64,000 bases of DNA from an uncultured Oscillospiraceae bacterium (lineage in GTDB: Bacteria > Bacillota_A > Clostridia > Oscillospirales > Acutalibacteraceae): contig CAJUTL010000012.1 in the NCBI GenBank assembly GCA_910589395.1, positions 1 through 64,000 on the forward strand, in the 5' to 3' direction. Under the pieces are notes generated by a model that worked only from the letters and a program-made list of their open reading frames with translations, had not been told where the DNA came from and made no database searches. The translations under genes were made by a program, and so were the position numbers. Of this stretch, positions 26,828 through 35,206 are shown in pieces; the stretch's first letter is position 1; the number at the start of each line of letters is the position of its first letter.

Positions 26828-27778
26828 CTAATTGACAACGTTTTGTGGGTTTCCTTTCTGAAAGGCTTCCAGGTTTTCAGCCACGGCCCGGATCAGCCGG
26901 GCCCTTGCTTCCCGGGAGGCCCAGGCGATATGGGGCGTGATCACGCAGTTTTTTGCGGAGAGCAGGGGATCATCCGGCTCCGGCGGCTCCCGCTCCAGCA
27001 CGTCCAGTCCCGCGCCTGCCAGCATTCCGCTGTTTAAGGCCCTTGCCAGCGCGCGGCTGTCCACGATCCCTCCCCGGGCGGTGTTGATGAGAAAGGCAGT
27101 GGACTTCATGCGGGAAAGAAGCGCCTCTCCCGCTAGCCCTTTGGTTTCCGGCGTCAGCGGGCAGTGAAGTGATACCGCGTCGCTGCACTCAAAAAGCTCG
27201 GGCAGCGCTGCCCTGCGAAAAGGCTTTGGAAGCTCTTTCTCGGCGCGGCTGTGAACCAATACCTCCATGCCAAAAGCATGGCCAATATCCGCCACCCTGC
27301 GCCCAATGCTGCCAAAGCCCACGATCCCCAGGGTTTTTCCGGAAAGCTCTGTAAGCGGAAAATCGCCGTAATTCATGGAAACGGCCTCCTGCCAGCGGCC
27401 TTCCTTTACCGCCTTGTTGTAGTTGTGCACATTTTCGCACAGACAGAGCAAAAGGGAAATGGCGTGCTGAGCGACCAGCGGGGCGCAGTAGTCCGGCACG
27501 TTGCAGACGGTGATCCCCAGCGCTCTTGCCGCTTCGGTGTCGATGGCGTTATAGCCCGTAGCCAGCATACCGAGAAAGCGCAGCCGGGGCAGCCGCGCAA
27601 GCATATCGCGGTCTAAGGCGGGGCGGTTCAGGATCAGGGCGTCCGCCTCCCGGCTTCTGGAGAGCACAAGCTCCGGCGGCGTATGGTCATAAACAGTAAG
27701 CTTTCCCAGGGCTTTCAGCGGAGCCCAGCTGAGATCGCCGGGATTTGTGGTGCCGCCGTCCAAAATCACAATGTTCAT
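26828..27778 (-). CDS. D-2-hydroxyacid dehydrogenase
   Basis: A 316-residue NAD-dependent dehydrogenase of the hydroxypyruvate/glycerate group. The NAD site is LGIVGFGSIGRRVADIG; the catalytic Arg is in NTARGGIVD, Glu in LDVLEREPPEPDDPL and His in ITPHIAWAS. ATG at 27778 has AAAGGAG upstream; the frame runs on another 71 codons but that part crosses the promoter. Substrate could be hydroxypyruvate, glyoxylate or another 2-keto acid. Confidence 0.88.
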   Translation of the reverse strand: MNIVILDGGTTNPGDLSWAPLKALGKLTVYDHTPPELVLSRSREADALILNRPALDRDMLARLPRLRFLGMLATGYNAIDTEAARALGITVCNVPDYCAPLVAQHAISLLLCLCENVHNYNKAVKEGRWQEAVSMNYGDFPLTELSGKTLGIVGFGSIGRRVADIGHAFGMEVLVHSRAEKELPKPFRRAALPELFECSDAVSLHCPLTPETKGLAGEALLSRMKSTAFLINTARGGIVDSRALARALNSGMLAGAGLDVLEREPPEPDDPLLSAKNCVITPHIAWASREARARLIRAVAENLEAFQKGNPQNVVN

Positions 27779-27805
27779 AGAAAGGCTCCTTTCTGCCGTT
27801 TGTTT

Positions 27806-27834
27806 AGTATAAAAGATTTTCCCGCTTTCCACAA
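27806..27834 (-). promoter_or_regulatory. Promoter of the hydroxyacid dehydrogenase gene
   Basis: TTGTGG (27829-27834) and TATACT (27806-27811) on the minus strand with a 17-base spacer. Confidence 0.6.
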
Positions 27835-27866
27835 GAAAAAGTTTTTTCAGAAGGAAAAAGAAAAGG

Positions 27867-27895
27867 TTGATTCTTCTATCGATCTGTGGCATAAT
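27867..27895 (+). promoter_or_regulatory. Promoter of the ABC exporter-murD run
   Basis: TTGATT (27867-27872) and CATAAT (27890-27895), 17-base spacer, with a TGG extension before the -10 box. Confidence 0.6.
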
Positions 27896-27936
27896 TTTAC
27901 TGTATATGGAAATGAAAAAGAGGAGTGGATCTCTCT

Positions 27937-29721
27937 GTGGAACAACAGAAAAAAGCCGGGAAAAAAGGGCAGATGCGCCGTTTCCTGCCATATTTCAAAA
28001 AATATCTTCCCATTTTGATCTTTGACCTGTTCTGTGCCTCGCTTACCACGGTATGCGAGCTGGTGCTGCCTCTTTTGGTGCGGTATGTGACAAACGCGGG
28101 CATCAACGATCTCGCATCCCTGACCCTTTCCGTGATCCTGAAGATCGGCGCGCTCTATTTGTTTTTGCGGATCGTGGACGCCGCCGCCGATTTTTTTCGG
28201 GCCTCCGTGGGGCATATTATGGGCTCCAAGATCGAAACCCAAATGCGTTCCGACCTGTTTGCCCATCTGCAAAAGCTTTCCTTCCACTATTTTGACAACA
28301 CCAAGGTGGGGCAGATCATGTCCCGTATCACCTCCGATCTTTTCGATGTAACGGAATTTGCCCATCACGGCCCGGAGGAAGTTTTCATTGCCGGGATCAA
28401 GATCATCGGTTCCTTTATTATTCTCTGCGGCGTCAATGTATGGCTGACCCTGATCGTTTTTTCCGTGGTGCCCTTTATGTTGCTGGCGGCCGCCTACTTC
28501 AACCTGAAGCTTAGAGAGCAGTTTCGCCGCCAGCGCAGACAGATCGGCGAAATCAATGCTCAGGTGGAGGATAGTCTTTTGGGCGTGCGGGTGGTGAAAT
28601 CCTTCGCCAACGAAGGCCTGGAAACCGAAAAGTTTGAACAGGGCAACGGCGCCTTTCTGGATATCAAGAAAAAAAGCTACCTGTATATGGGCGGCTTTGA
28701 AGCGTCCAACCGCTTATTTGACGGCATCATGAATCTTCTGGTGCTGGTGGTGGGCGCTGTCTTTATGATAAACGGGCAGATCCAGCCCGCCGATCTCATT
28801 GCTTATATGATGTATGTGGGAACGCTGATCAGCTCGATCCGGCAGCTGGTGCAGTTTGCCGAGCAGTTCCAGCGGGGCATGACCGGTATCGAGCGCTTTT
28901 TCCAGATCATGGACGCCGATGTGGATATTTTTGATGAAGAAGGGGCTGTTCCTCTGACGATCCAAAAGGGTGATGTGACCTTTGAGGACGTGAGCTTCAG
29001 CTATACGGACGACGGCAAGGAAGTGCTGTCGGAGATCAATCTTCACGTAAGCGCCGGGGAAAACGTGGCGCTGGTGGGGCCCTCCGGCGGTGGAAAAACC
29101 ACCCTTTGCAATTTGATCCCCCGGTTTTACGATGTGACCGGCGGCAGAATTCTGGTGGACGGCCAGGACGTGCGAGAGGTCACGCTGAAATCCCTGCGCT
29201 CTCAGATCGGCTTTGTGCAGCAGGATGTGTATCTTTTTTCCGGCACGGTGTATCAAAATATCGAGTACGGAAAGCCAGGCGCTTCCCGGGAGGAAGTGGT
29301 GGAGGCCGCCAAACGGGCCGGAGCCCACGAATTTATTAGCGGGCTGCAAAATGGATATGATACCTATGTGGGGGAGAGGGGCGTAAAGCTTTCCGGCGGG
29401 CAGAAGCAGCGCATCAGTATCGCCAGGGCGTTTTTGAAAAACCCGCCGATCCTGATTTTGGACGAAGCCACCAGCGCTTTGGATAACGAAAGCGAAAAAA
29501 TCGTGCAGGCTTCTCTGGAAAAGCTTGCGAAAGGGCGCACTACCTTTACCATTGCCCACAGGCTCACCACCATTAAGAACGCCACGGTTATTCTGGTGCT
29601 TACCGATCGGGGAATCGAAGAAAAGGGAACCCATCAGGAGCTTATGGAGAAAAAGGGCATCTACTACCAGCTCTATAACAGCTACACAGAGGACAGCGAT
29701 CCGGCAGCCTCGGAAATTTAG
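27937..29721 (+). CDS. MsbA-like ABC exporter (fused permease-ATPase)
   Basis: A 594-residue half-transporter. Six membrane helices occupy about residues 20-310 (for example PILIFDLFCASLTTVCELVLP), and the ATPase follows with Walker A GPSGGGKTT, Q-loop FVQQDVYLF, signature LSGGQ and Walker B LILDEATSALD with switch His in IAHRL. It functions as a homodimer or pair for lipid, peptide or drug export. GTG at 27937 is preferred because GAGGAG lies 11 bases before it; GTG at 27925 is too near the same site. Confidence 0.9.
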   Translation: MEQQKKAGKKGQMRRFLPYFKKYLPILIFDLFCASLTTVCELVLPLLVRYVTNAGINDLASLTLSVILKIGALYLFLRIVDAAADFFRASVGHIMGSKIETQMRSDLFAHLQKLSFHYFDNTKVGQIMSRITSDLFDVTEFAHHGPEEVFIAGIKIIGSFIILCGVNVWLTLIVFSVVPFMLLAAAYFNLKLREQFRRQRRQIGEINAQVEDSLLGVRVVKSFANEGLETEKFEQGNGAFLDIKKKSYLYMGGFEASNRLFDGIMNLLVLVVGAVFMINGQIQPADLIAYMMYVGTLISSIRQLVQFAEQFQRGMTGIERFFQIMDADVDIFDEEGAVPLTIQKGDVTFEDVSFSYTDDGKEVLSEINLHVSAGENVALVGPSGGGKTTLCNLIPRFYDVTGGRILVDGQDVREVTLKSLRSQIGFVQQDVYLFSGTVYQNIEYGKPGASREEVVEAAKRAGAHEFISGLQNGYDTYVGERGVKLSGGQKQRISIARAFLKNPPILILDEATSALDNESEKIVQASLEKLAKGRTTFTIAHRLTTIKNATVILVLTDRGIEEKGTHQELMEKKGIYYQLYNSYTEDSDPAASEI

Positions 29722-29742
29722 CGGATTGGAAGTGCTTCAGCA

Positions 29743-31119
29743 TTGAATCAGGAACAGTTTTTCCGAAACATTTCAGGAAAGTCCGTCACCTTTTGCGGCA
29801 TCGGGCGCAGTCATCTGCCCCTGATCGATCTTTTTCAAAAAAAGGGAGCGGTGGTTTCCTCCAGAGATAAGCGAACCCTTACGGAGCTGGGGGAAACCGG
29901 AGAAAAGCTTCAGGCCCAGGGCGTAAAGCTGATCCTGGGGGAAGGATATTTGAAGGACCTGACGGAGGACGTGATCTTCCGCACCCCCGGCATGAAATAC
30001 TTTCTGCCGGAGCTCATCGAAGCCAGAAGCCGGGGTTCCGCCGTTACCAGTGAAATGGAGCTGTTTTTCGAGCTCTGTCCCTGTAAGCTCTACGCGGTGA
30101 CAGGCAGCGATGGAAAAACCACCACCACCACGATCCTTTCAGAGTTTTTGAAGGCCCAGGGGAAAACCGTCCACTTGGGCGGCAATATCGGAAAGCCCCT
30201 GCTGCCAGAAATCGGATCGATCAAAGAAACCGACTGCGCCGTGGCGGAGCTTTCCAGCTTTCAGCTGATCTCCATGCGGAGAAGTCCCCAGGTGGCCGTG
30301 GTGACGAACCTTTCGCCCAACCATTTGGATATGCACAAGGATATGCGGGAGTATATCGATGCGAAGAAAAATATTTTTCTGCATCAAAGCGCTTTTTCCC
30401 GCACGGTACTGAACAAGGATAACGATATTACCGCGGCCTTCTCGGAAGAAACCAGGGGAGATACCTGGTTCTTCAGCCGGAAGAGTCAGCCCCGGCGAGG
30501 CGTGTGGTGCGATGGGGAGTCCATTTTTGTAAATGGGGAAAAACTGATGCTCGTATCAGAGATCAAGCTTCCCGGCTGGCATAATGTGGAAAACTATATG
30601 GCTGCCATTGCCGCCGCCTGGGGCGATGTTTCCCCGGAGAATATGGTTCAGGTGGCGAAAAGCTTCGGCGGCGTGGAGCATCGGGCGGAGCTGGTGCGGG
30701 AATTTGATGGCGTCAGGTATTATAACGATTCCATCGCCAGCTCGCCTACCCGCACGATCTCGGGAACCTTGTCTCTCTATTCCCGGAAGATCATTCTCAT
30801 CTGCGGGGGATACGACAAGCACATTCCCTACGATCCTCTGGGTCCCGTGATCTGTGATAAGGTAAAGGTCCTGATCGTCATGGGAGACACCGGCCCCAAA
30901 ATTGAAGAGGCCGTGCGCAATTCTGCCGCATACCGGGAAGGAGGGCCCGTTATTGTGCGTGTAAAAACCATGGAGGAAGCAGTGGCGGCGGCCCGAAGGC
31001 TGGGAAAAAAGGGGGATATCGTTTCCCTGTCCCCGGCGTCCGCGGCCTTTGACCTGTACCCCAATTTTGAGGTGCGGGGCAGGCATTTCAAAGAGCTTGT
31101 CAACGGGCTTTCCGAGTAA
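29743..31119 (+). CDS. murD: UDP-N-acetylmuramoylalanine-D-glutamate ligase
   Basis: A 458-residue Mur ligase that adds D-glutamate to UDP-MurNAc-L-Ala in the cytosol for peptidoglycan synthesis. The ATP loop is VTGSDGKTTTTTI; NLSPNHLDMHKDM and YNDSIASSPTRT mark the central and C-terminal domains. The start is TTG at 29743 with GGAAG upstream. It follows the ABC exporter by 21 bases; no other dcw genes are adjacent, so this copy is outside a division cluster. Confidence 0.9.
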   Translation: MNQEQFFRNISGKSVTFCGIGRSHLPLIDLFQKKGAVVSSRDKRTLTELGETGEKLQAQGVKLILGEGYLKDLTEDVIFRTPGMKYFLPELIEARSRGSAVTSEMELFFELCPCKLYAVTGSDGKTTTTTILSEFLKAQGKTVHLGGNIGKPLLPEIGSIKETDCAVAELSSFQLISMRRSPQVAVVTNLSPNHLDMHKDMREYIDAKKNIFLHQSAFSRTVLNKDNDITAAFSEETRGDTWFFSRKSQPRRGVWCDGESIFVNGEKLMLVSEIKLPGWHNVENYMAAIAAAWGDVSPENMVQVAKSFGGVEHRAELVREFDGVRYYNDSIASSPTRTISGTLSLYSRKIILICGGYDKHIPYDPLGPVICDKVKVLIVMGDTGPKIEEAVRNSAAYREGGPVIVRVKTMEEAVAAARRLGKKGDIVSLSPASAAFDLYPNFEVRGRHFKELVNGLSE

Positions 31120-31141
31120 AGAGCAAAAAGACCGGATAAGA

Positions 31142-31184
31142 GAGAGCACATATTGTTTGCTCTCAGGCAGGGCTTGCGCCCTGC
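31142..31184 (+). promoter_or_regulatory. Paired hairpins in the rnr leader
   Basis: GAGAGCA (31142-31148) pairs with TGCTCTC (31158-31164), and GCAGGGC (31167-31173) pairs with GCCCTGC (31178-31184). They lie just before the ribosome site of the RNase R gene. A role in message stability or autoregulation is possible. Confidence 0.5.
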
Positions 31185-31203
31185 GGGAAAGGATTTTAAC
31201 AGA

Positions 31204-33450
31204 ATGATGGAAAAAAGAAGGATCAAAACAGAAAATCAAGGATCACGGCGCGGGGGATACGGACAGTCCCCCCGTTCTTTTGGAAACCGGGGCGGTAGGG
31301 GCCGCTTCCACAGTGAAGAGCCCTACGAGCTGCCTAGTGCCGCCGTCACCGTGGAGGAAAAGCTGATCGTAGCGGCATTGAAGCGCTGCGGCGGGAACGG
31401 CGTACCCTCCAAGTCCCTGATGCGGGAAGCCGGGATCCGAAATAAAGAGGATTTTTACGAGGCGCTTCGCAGCTTAAAGGAAAATAGAGAAATCAGCGTC
31501 GATAAGGATCACTGGGTCAAGCTGATCCCTCACACCGGAGATGTGGAAGCGGTGCTGGTTTCCCTTTCGGAACGGTTTGGCTTTGCCAGGCCCAAGCTTG
31601 GTACGGAGGATATTTTTATTCCCGGCAGCGCTCTACAGGGCGCTTTTGTGGGAGACGAGATCCTTTTGACCGAGCTGCGCAAAGGGGAAAAGGGGCCAAG
31701 CGGAAAGGTGAAGCGTGTGCTGGCCCGAGGCACAGATGCCGTCACGGGTACGGTACACATCGATGAAAACGGAGCCAGGGCCACACCGGACGGCGCTGTT
31801 CGATACGATATGGAGATTTCCCCCATGCACCTTCACGGTGCGAAGGATGGCGATAAAGTGCTGCTCCAGCCGAAATGTGACGGCAGGGGAGAATGGCGCA
31901 CAGCGGAGGTGAAGTCTGTATTCGGCAGTGGAAACCGAGCCCGTGTATGTGCCGACGCCATCATTGAGCGCTGCGGGATCCCCACGGAGTTTCCGGAGGA
32001 GGCCCTGCGGGAGGCAGAAGCCATATCTCGGATGACAGTGACCCAGAAAGACCTGGACAGCCGCTTGGATCTGCGGGACGAGCTGATTTTTACCATAGAC
32101 AGCGCCGACGCCAAGGATCTGGACGACGCGATCTCCGTACAGAAAACCCGGGACGGGTATACGCTGGGAGTTCATATTGCCGATGTTTCCCACTATGTAA
32201 AGGCGGGAAGCGCCATTGATCAGGAGGCTTTCCGGAGAGGTACCTCGGTCTATTTTGCGGATCGGGTGATCCCCATGCTGCCGGAGTCCCTTTCCAACGG
32301 GGTATGCTCTCTGACGGCGGGAACGGACAAGCTTGCCTTTTCCGCTTTGATGGATTTTGATGCGGAAGGGAATATGACTGACTATCTTTTCCGCAAAACG
32401 GTCATAGAATCCAAGGTACGGGGTGTGTATTCGGAGGTAAACGAAATCTTTGCCGGTACGGCTTCTCCGGAGCTTCTGCAAAAATACGCTCCCGTCAGAG
32501 AAAGCCTGGAGGCGGCAAAGGAGCTGGCGGAGCTTTTGAAGCGCAATGGCGCCGCCAGAGGGCAAATGGACCTTTCCAGCGATGAGATCAAGTTTGTGCT
32601 GGACGAAAACGGCGTGTGTATTGATCTTCTGCCCCGAACCACCGGGCAGGCGGAAGAGCTGGTGGAGCAGATGATGGTTTCTGCCAATATCGCCGCCGCA
32701 AAAGCGGCGCTGGACGCGGAGATCCCCTTTCTGTACCGGATCCACGAAAAGCCCCGGCCGGATCGGGTGGAAGAGCTGTATGAGCTGCTGGACAGGCTGG
32801 GGATCGCCTGCGGGGAGATCAAAAAGGGAACTCCCACCGCCAAGGACTTTTCCGCTGTGCTGGGAAGGGTAAAGGGCGGCCCCAGAGAAGCCTTAGTGAA
32901 CCAGCGGATTCTGCGTACCATGGAAAAGGCCCGGTACGCCGACCGGGAGCTGGGGCATTTCGGCCTGGCGCTGGGAGAATACAGCCATTTTACCTCTCCG
33001 ATCCGCCGGTATCCCGATACCTCTATTCACCGTATCTTAAGCGACCTGGCGGCGGGAAAAGAGAAGGAAGAGATCAGAAAGCGCTATCGGGGCTTTGCCC
33101 AGGAATCTGCGGCGGAGTCCTCCAAAAACGAAATTCGGGCGGTAACCGGCGAGCGTGCCGCGGAGGATTGCTACACCGCGGAATATATGCGCGCTCATTT
33201 GGGCGAGCGGTATGTGGGTATTGTCAGCGGCGTAACGCCCAAGGGCGTTTTTGTAAAGCTCCCCAATTTTGCCGAAGGCTTTGTCAGCCTCAATGATTTT
33301 GAAAACGCCGATTTTGAATTTGACGGCGAGATCGCCCACCGGGATCTGCGCTCCGGCAGGGTGCTGATGATGGGGGAGGAGCTGGGGATCATTGTAGCGG
33401 GTGCGGACGTCGCCACAGGCCGCGTCGATTTTGTGCCCCAGGAAGCTTAA
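31204..33450 (+). CDS. rnr: Ribonuclease R
   Basis: A 748-residue 3'-5' exoribonuclease. The N terminus is basic and Gly/Arg-rich, then an HTH-like domain (KLIVAALKRCGGNGVPS), cold-shock domains, the RNB domain with the metal ligands in DSADAKDLDDAISV and the hallmark FTSPIRRYPDTSIHR, and a C-terminal S1 domain (YVGIVSGVTPKGVFVKLPNFAEGFV). ATG at 31204 has AAAGGA upstream; a TTG 17 codons before lies in the hairpin leader. It degrades structured RNA and trans-translated messages. The stop codon lies inside a short inverted repeat. Confidence 0.92.
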   Translation: MMEKRRIKTENQGSRRGGYGQSPRSFGNRGGRGRFHSEEPYELPSAAVTVEEKLIVAALKRCGGNGVPSKSLMREAGIRNKEDFYEALRSLKENREISVDKDHWVKLIPHTGDVEAVLVSLSERFGFARPKLGTEDIFIPGSALQGAFVGDEILLTELRKGEKGPSGKVKRVLARGTDAVTGTVHIDENGARATPDGAVRYDMEISPMHLHGAKDGDKVLLQPKCDGRGEWRTAEVKSVFGSGNRARVCADAIIERCGIPTEFPEEALREAEAISRMTVTQKDLDSRLDLRDELIFTIDSADAKDLDDAISVQKTRDGYTLGVHIADVSHYVKAGSAIDQEAFRRGTSVYFADRVIPMLPESLSNGVCSLTAGTDKLAFSALMDFDAEGNMTDYLFRKTVIESKVRGVYSEVNEIFAGTASPELLQKYAPVRESLEAAKELAELLKRNGAARGQMDLSSDEIKFVLDENGVCIDLLPRTTGQAEELVEQMMVSANIAAAKAALDAEIPFLYRIHEKPRPDRVEELYELLDRLGIACGEIKKGTPTAKDFSAVLGRVKGGPREALVNQRILRTMEKARYADRELGHFGLALGEYSHFTSPIRRYPDTSIHRILSDLAAGKEKEEIRKRYRGFAQESAAESSKNEIRAVTGERAAEDCYTAEYMRAHLGERYVGIVSGVTPKGVFVKLPNFAEGFVSLNDFENADFEFDGEIAHRDLRSGRVLMMGEELGIIVAGADVATGRVDFVPQEA

Positions 33451-33499
33451 GGCAGCACCGCTCAATTCCCGGCTCTCGCCTTAAGCGGTATTGCCTTAA
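33447..33499. repeat. Short inverted repeat overlapping the rnr stop codon
   Basis: TTAAGGCAGCACCGCT (33447-33462) pairs with AAGCGGTATTGCCTTAA (33483-33499). The ends match those of the 183-bp element at 33777-33959. The TAA of rnr is part of the left arm. Confidence 0.65.
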
Positions 33500-33588
33500 A
33501 GCATAAGCAGACAGGCTTTTTCATATAGTTATGGCACAGGGACAACTTTAGAAATGGTTCTGTGAAATAGAGAAAGGACTGTCTGCCC

Positions 33589-33762
33589 ATGAAAAATTTT
33601 TTGATCTCGGCGATTTTAGGTTTTGCGGCGCTGGCGCTTTTGAATCTGTCTTCTCCCTATACCGGAGTGGCGCTGCCGGTGAGCCGCCTGAGCATAGCGG
33701 CTTCTGGACTTTTGGGGATCCCGGGCGTAACGCTGATGGTGATTTTGAACGCCGTGTTGTAG
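33589..33762 (+). CDS. bofA: BofA family (pro-sigma-K processing inhibitor-like) protein
   Basis: A 57-residue membrane protein too short for most gene finders. It starts KNFLISAILGFAALALLNL and ends LLGIPGVTLMVILNAVL. The pattern PYTGVALPVSRLSIAASGLLGIPGV matches the BofA family, whose founding member holds the SpoIVFB protease inactive in the forespore outer membrane of Bacillus. AAAGGA lies before the ATG. No spoIVFB or sigK gene is seen in the window. The function here is inferred by family only. Confidence 0.75.
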   Translation: MKNFLISAILGFAALALLNLSSPYTGVALPVSRLSIAASGLLGIPGVTLMVILNAVL

Positions 33763-33776
33763 GCTTTTATCAGATG

Positions 33777-33959
33777 TTAAGGCCAACACCGCACAAAGAC
33801 CGGCCAGAGGCCTTTGTACAACGATTTGCTTGCAGATTTTTCGTCATAACGCACAGTTTTCGTTTGTCAATCACGAGATTGACTGCACTCAATCTATGCA
33901 CTCTGACGAAAAATCTGACTGCGCAACTTGCGCACAATCCTTGTGCGGTGTTGCCTTAA
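33777..33959. repeat. 183-bp palindromic MITE-like element
   Basis: Outer ends TTAAGGC...ACACCGCACAA and TTGTGCGGTGTTGCCTTAA are inverted. Inside, AGATTTTTCGTCA (33834-33846) pairs with TGACGAAAAATCT (33904-33916), and GTCAATC-ACGA-GATTGAC (33866-33883) forms the apex. The whole unit could fold as one long stem. It encodes no protein. I expect more copies elsewhere in the genome. Confidence 0.7.
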
Positions 33960-34025
33960 AAAGAAAAGGAACGGGGTAGGGACATTGTTTCAGAAACGGC
34001 CCTCTGAAAAAAGGAGAAGTGAGCT

Positions 34026-35147
34026 ATGTTTTTAATCAACGCCAAATATCTGGATCGGGATTTTTGCCTGGTGCGGGGCGATTTGGAGCTGGAAAACGGA
34101 AAAATCAAACAGGTGGGAAAAAAGCTTTCCTATACCGCCAGGGATATGGCGGTGGACTGCGAAGGCTACACGGTGATCCCCGGCTTTGTGGACGTGCACA
34201 TTCACGGCTGCGGCGGGGCCGATACCTGTGACGGGACCCGGGAAGCCATTACTACCATGGCCCGGTTTCTTTTGCAGAAGGGCGTTACCTCCTTCTGTCC
34301 CACCACCATGACCACAGACCGTGAGGTGATCGAGGGTGCGCTGCTTGCCGCGAAGGAATGTATGGAAACCCCGGTGGAGGATGGTGCCCGGGTCATCGGA
34401 ATCAACATGGAGGGTCCCTTTATTTCCAGAGAAAAAAAGGGCGCTCAGCGGGAAGAGGCCATTGTAGCTCCGGATCTTGAGCTGTTCCGCCATTTCTATG
34501 AATTGAGCGGCAAAACGGTAAAGCTGATCGCCCTGGCTCCGGAGCAGCCCGGCGGTTATGAATTTGCGGAGCAGGCGAAGGAACTGTGCGCGGTGTCTAT
34601 CGCCCACACCACGGCAAATTATGACGAGGCAAAGCACTCCTTCGACTGCGGCGTTACCCATGCCACCCACCTGTTCAACGCCATGTCCGGTCTGAGCCAC
34701 CGGGACCCCGGCGTAGTGGGAGCGGTGTTCGATGATGAAAGAGTGCTGGCGGAGCTGATCTGCGACGGCATCCATATTCACCCGGCGGTAGTGCGAACCG
34801 CCTTCCGGGAATTGGGGGACCGGGTGCTGGTGATCAGCGATTCCATGCGGGCCAACGGTTTGCCAGAGGGAGAGCCCTTCGATCTGGGCGGCCAGCTGGT
34901 CACGGTGAAGAATGGAAAAGCCACGCTGGCGGACGGTACCATTGCCGGCTCTGTGACCAACCTGCACCAGGAGGTCAAAAACCTTGTAAGCTTTGGAATT
35001 CCCTTTGAACAGGCGGTCAAGGCGGCCACCCTGATCCCGGCGCGCTCCATCGGCATGGAGCATGAGATCGGCAGCATTGAAGCGGGAAAACGCGCCGACC
35101 TGCTGGTACTGGATCAAGACCTGAATATTGCGGCGGTTTATCACTGA
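34026..35147 (+). CDS. nagA: N-acetylglucosamine-6-phosphate deacetylase
   Basis: A 373-residue amidohydrolase that deacetylates GlcNAc-6-P to glucosamine-6-P during wall recycling or amino sugar use. The metal-site region is PGFVDVHIHGCGGADT, followed by GPFISREKKGAQ, SIAHTTANYDEA, HLFNAMSGLSHRDPG and the catalytic Asp in VLVISDSMRANG. AAAGGAG sits before the ATG. No nagB is adjacent. It is convergent with an SLH protein that has an NAGPA-like domain. Confidence 0.93.
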   Translation: MFLINAKYLDRDFCLVRGDLELENGKIKQVGKKLSYTARDMAVDCEGYTVIPGFVDVHIHGCGGADTCDGTREAITTMARFLLQKGVTSFCPTTMTTDREVIEGALLAAKECMETPVEDGARVIGINMEGPFISREKKGAQREEAIVAPDLELFRHFYELSGKTVKLIALAPEQPGGYEFAEQAKELCAVSIAHTTANYDEAKHSFDCGVTHATHLFNAMSGLSHRDPGVVGAVFDDERVLAELICDGIHIHPAVVRTAFRELGDRVLVISDSMRANGLPEGEPFDLGGQLVTVKNGKATLADGTIAGSVTNLHQEVKNLVSFGIPFEQAVKAATLIPARSIGMEHEIGSIEAGKRADLLVLDQDLNIAAVYH

Positions 35148-35168
35148 GAAGCATTATTTTATAAAGAA

Positions 35169-35205
35169 AAAAAGAGAGCGGAATTTTCCGCTCTCTTTTT
35201 TAAGG
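35169..35205. terminator. Bidirectional terminator
   Basis: AAAAAGAGAGCGGAA (35169-35183) pairs with TTCCGCTCTCTTTTT (35186-35200), with a tight loop. It separates convergent nagA and the SLH/glycosidase gene. Confidence 0.8.
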
Positions 35206-35206
35206 C

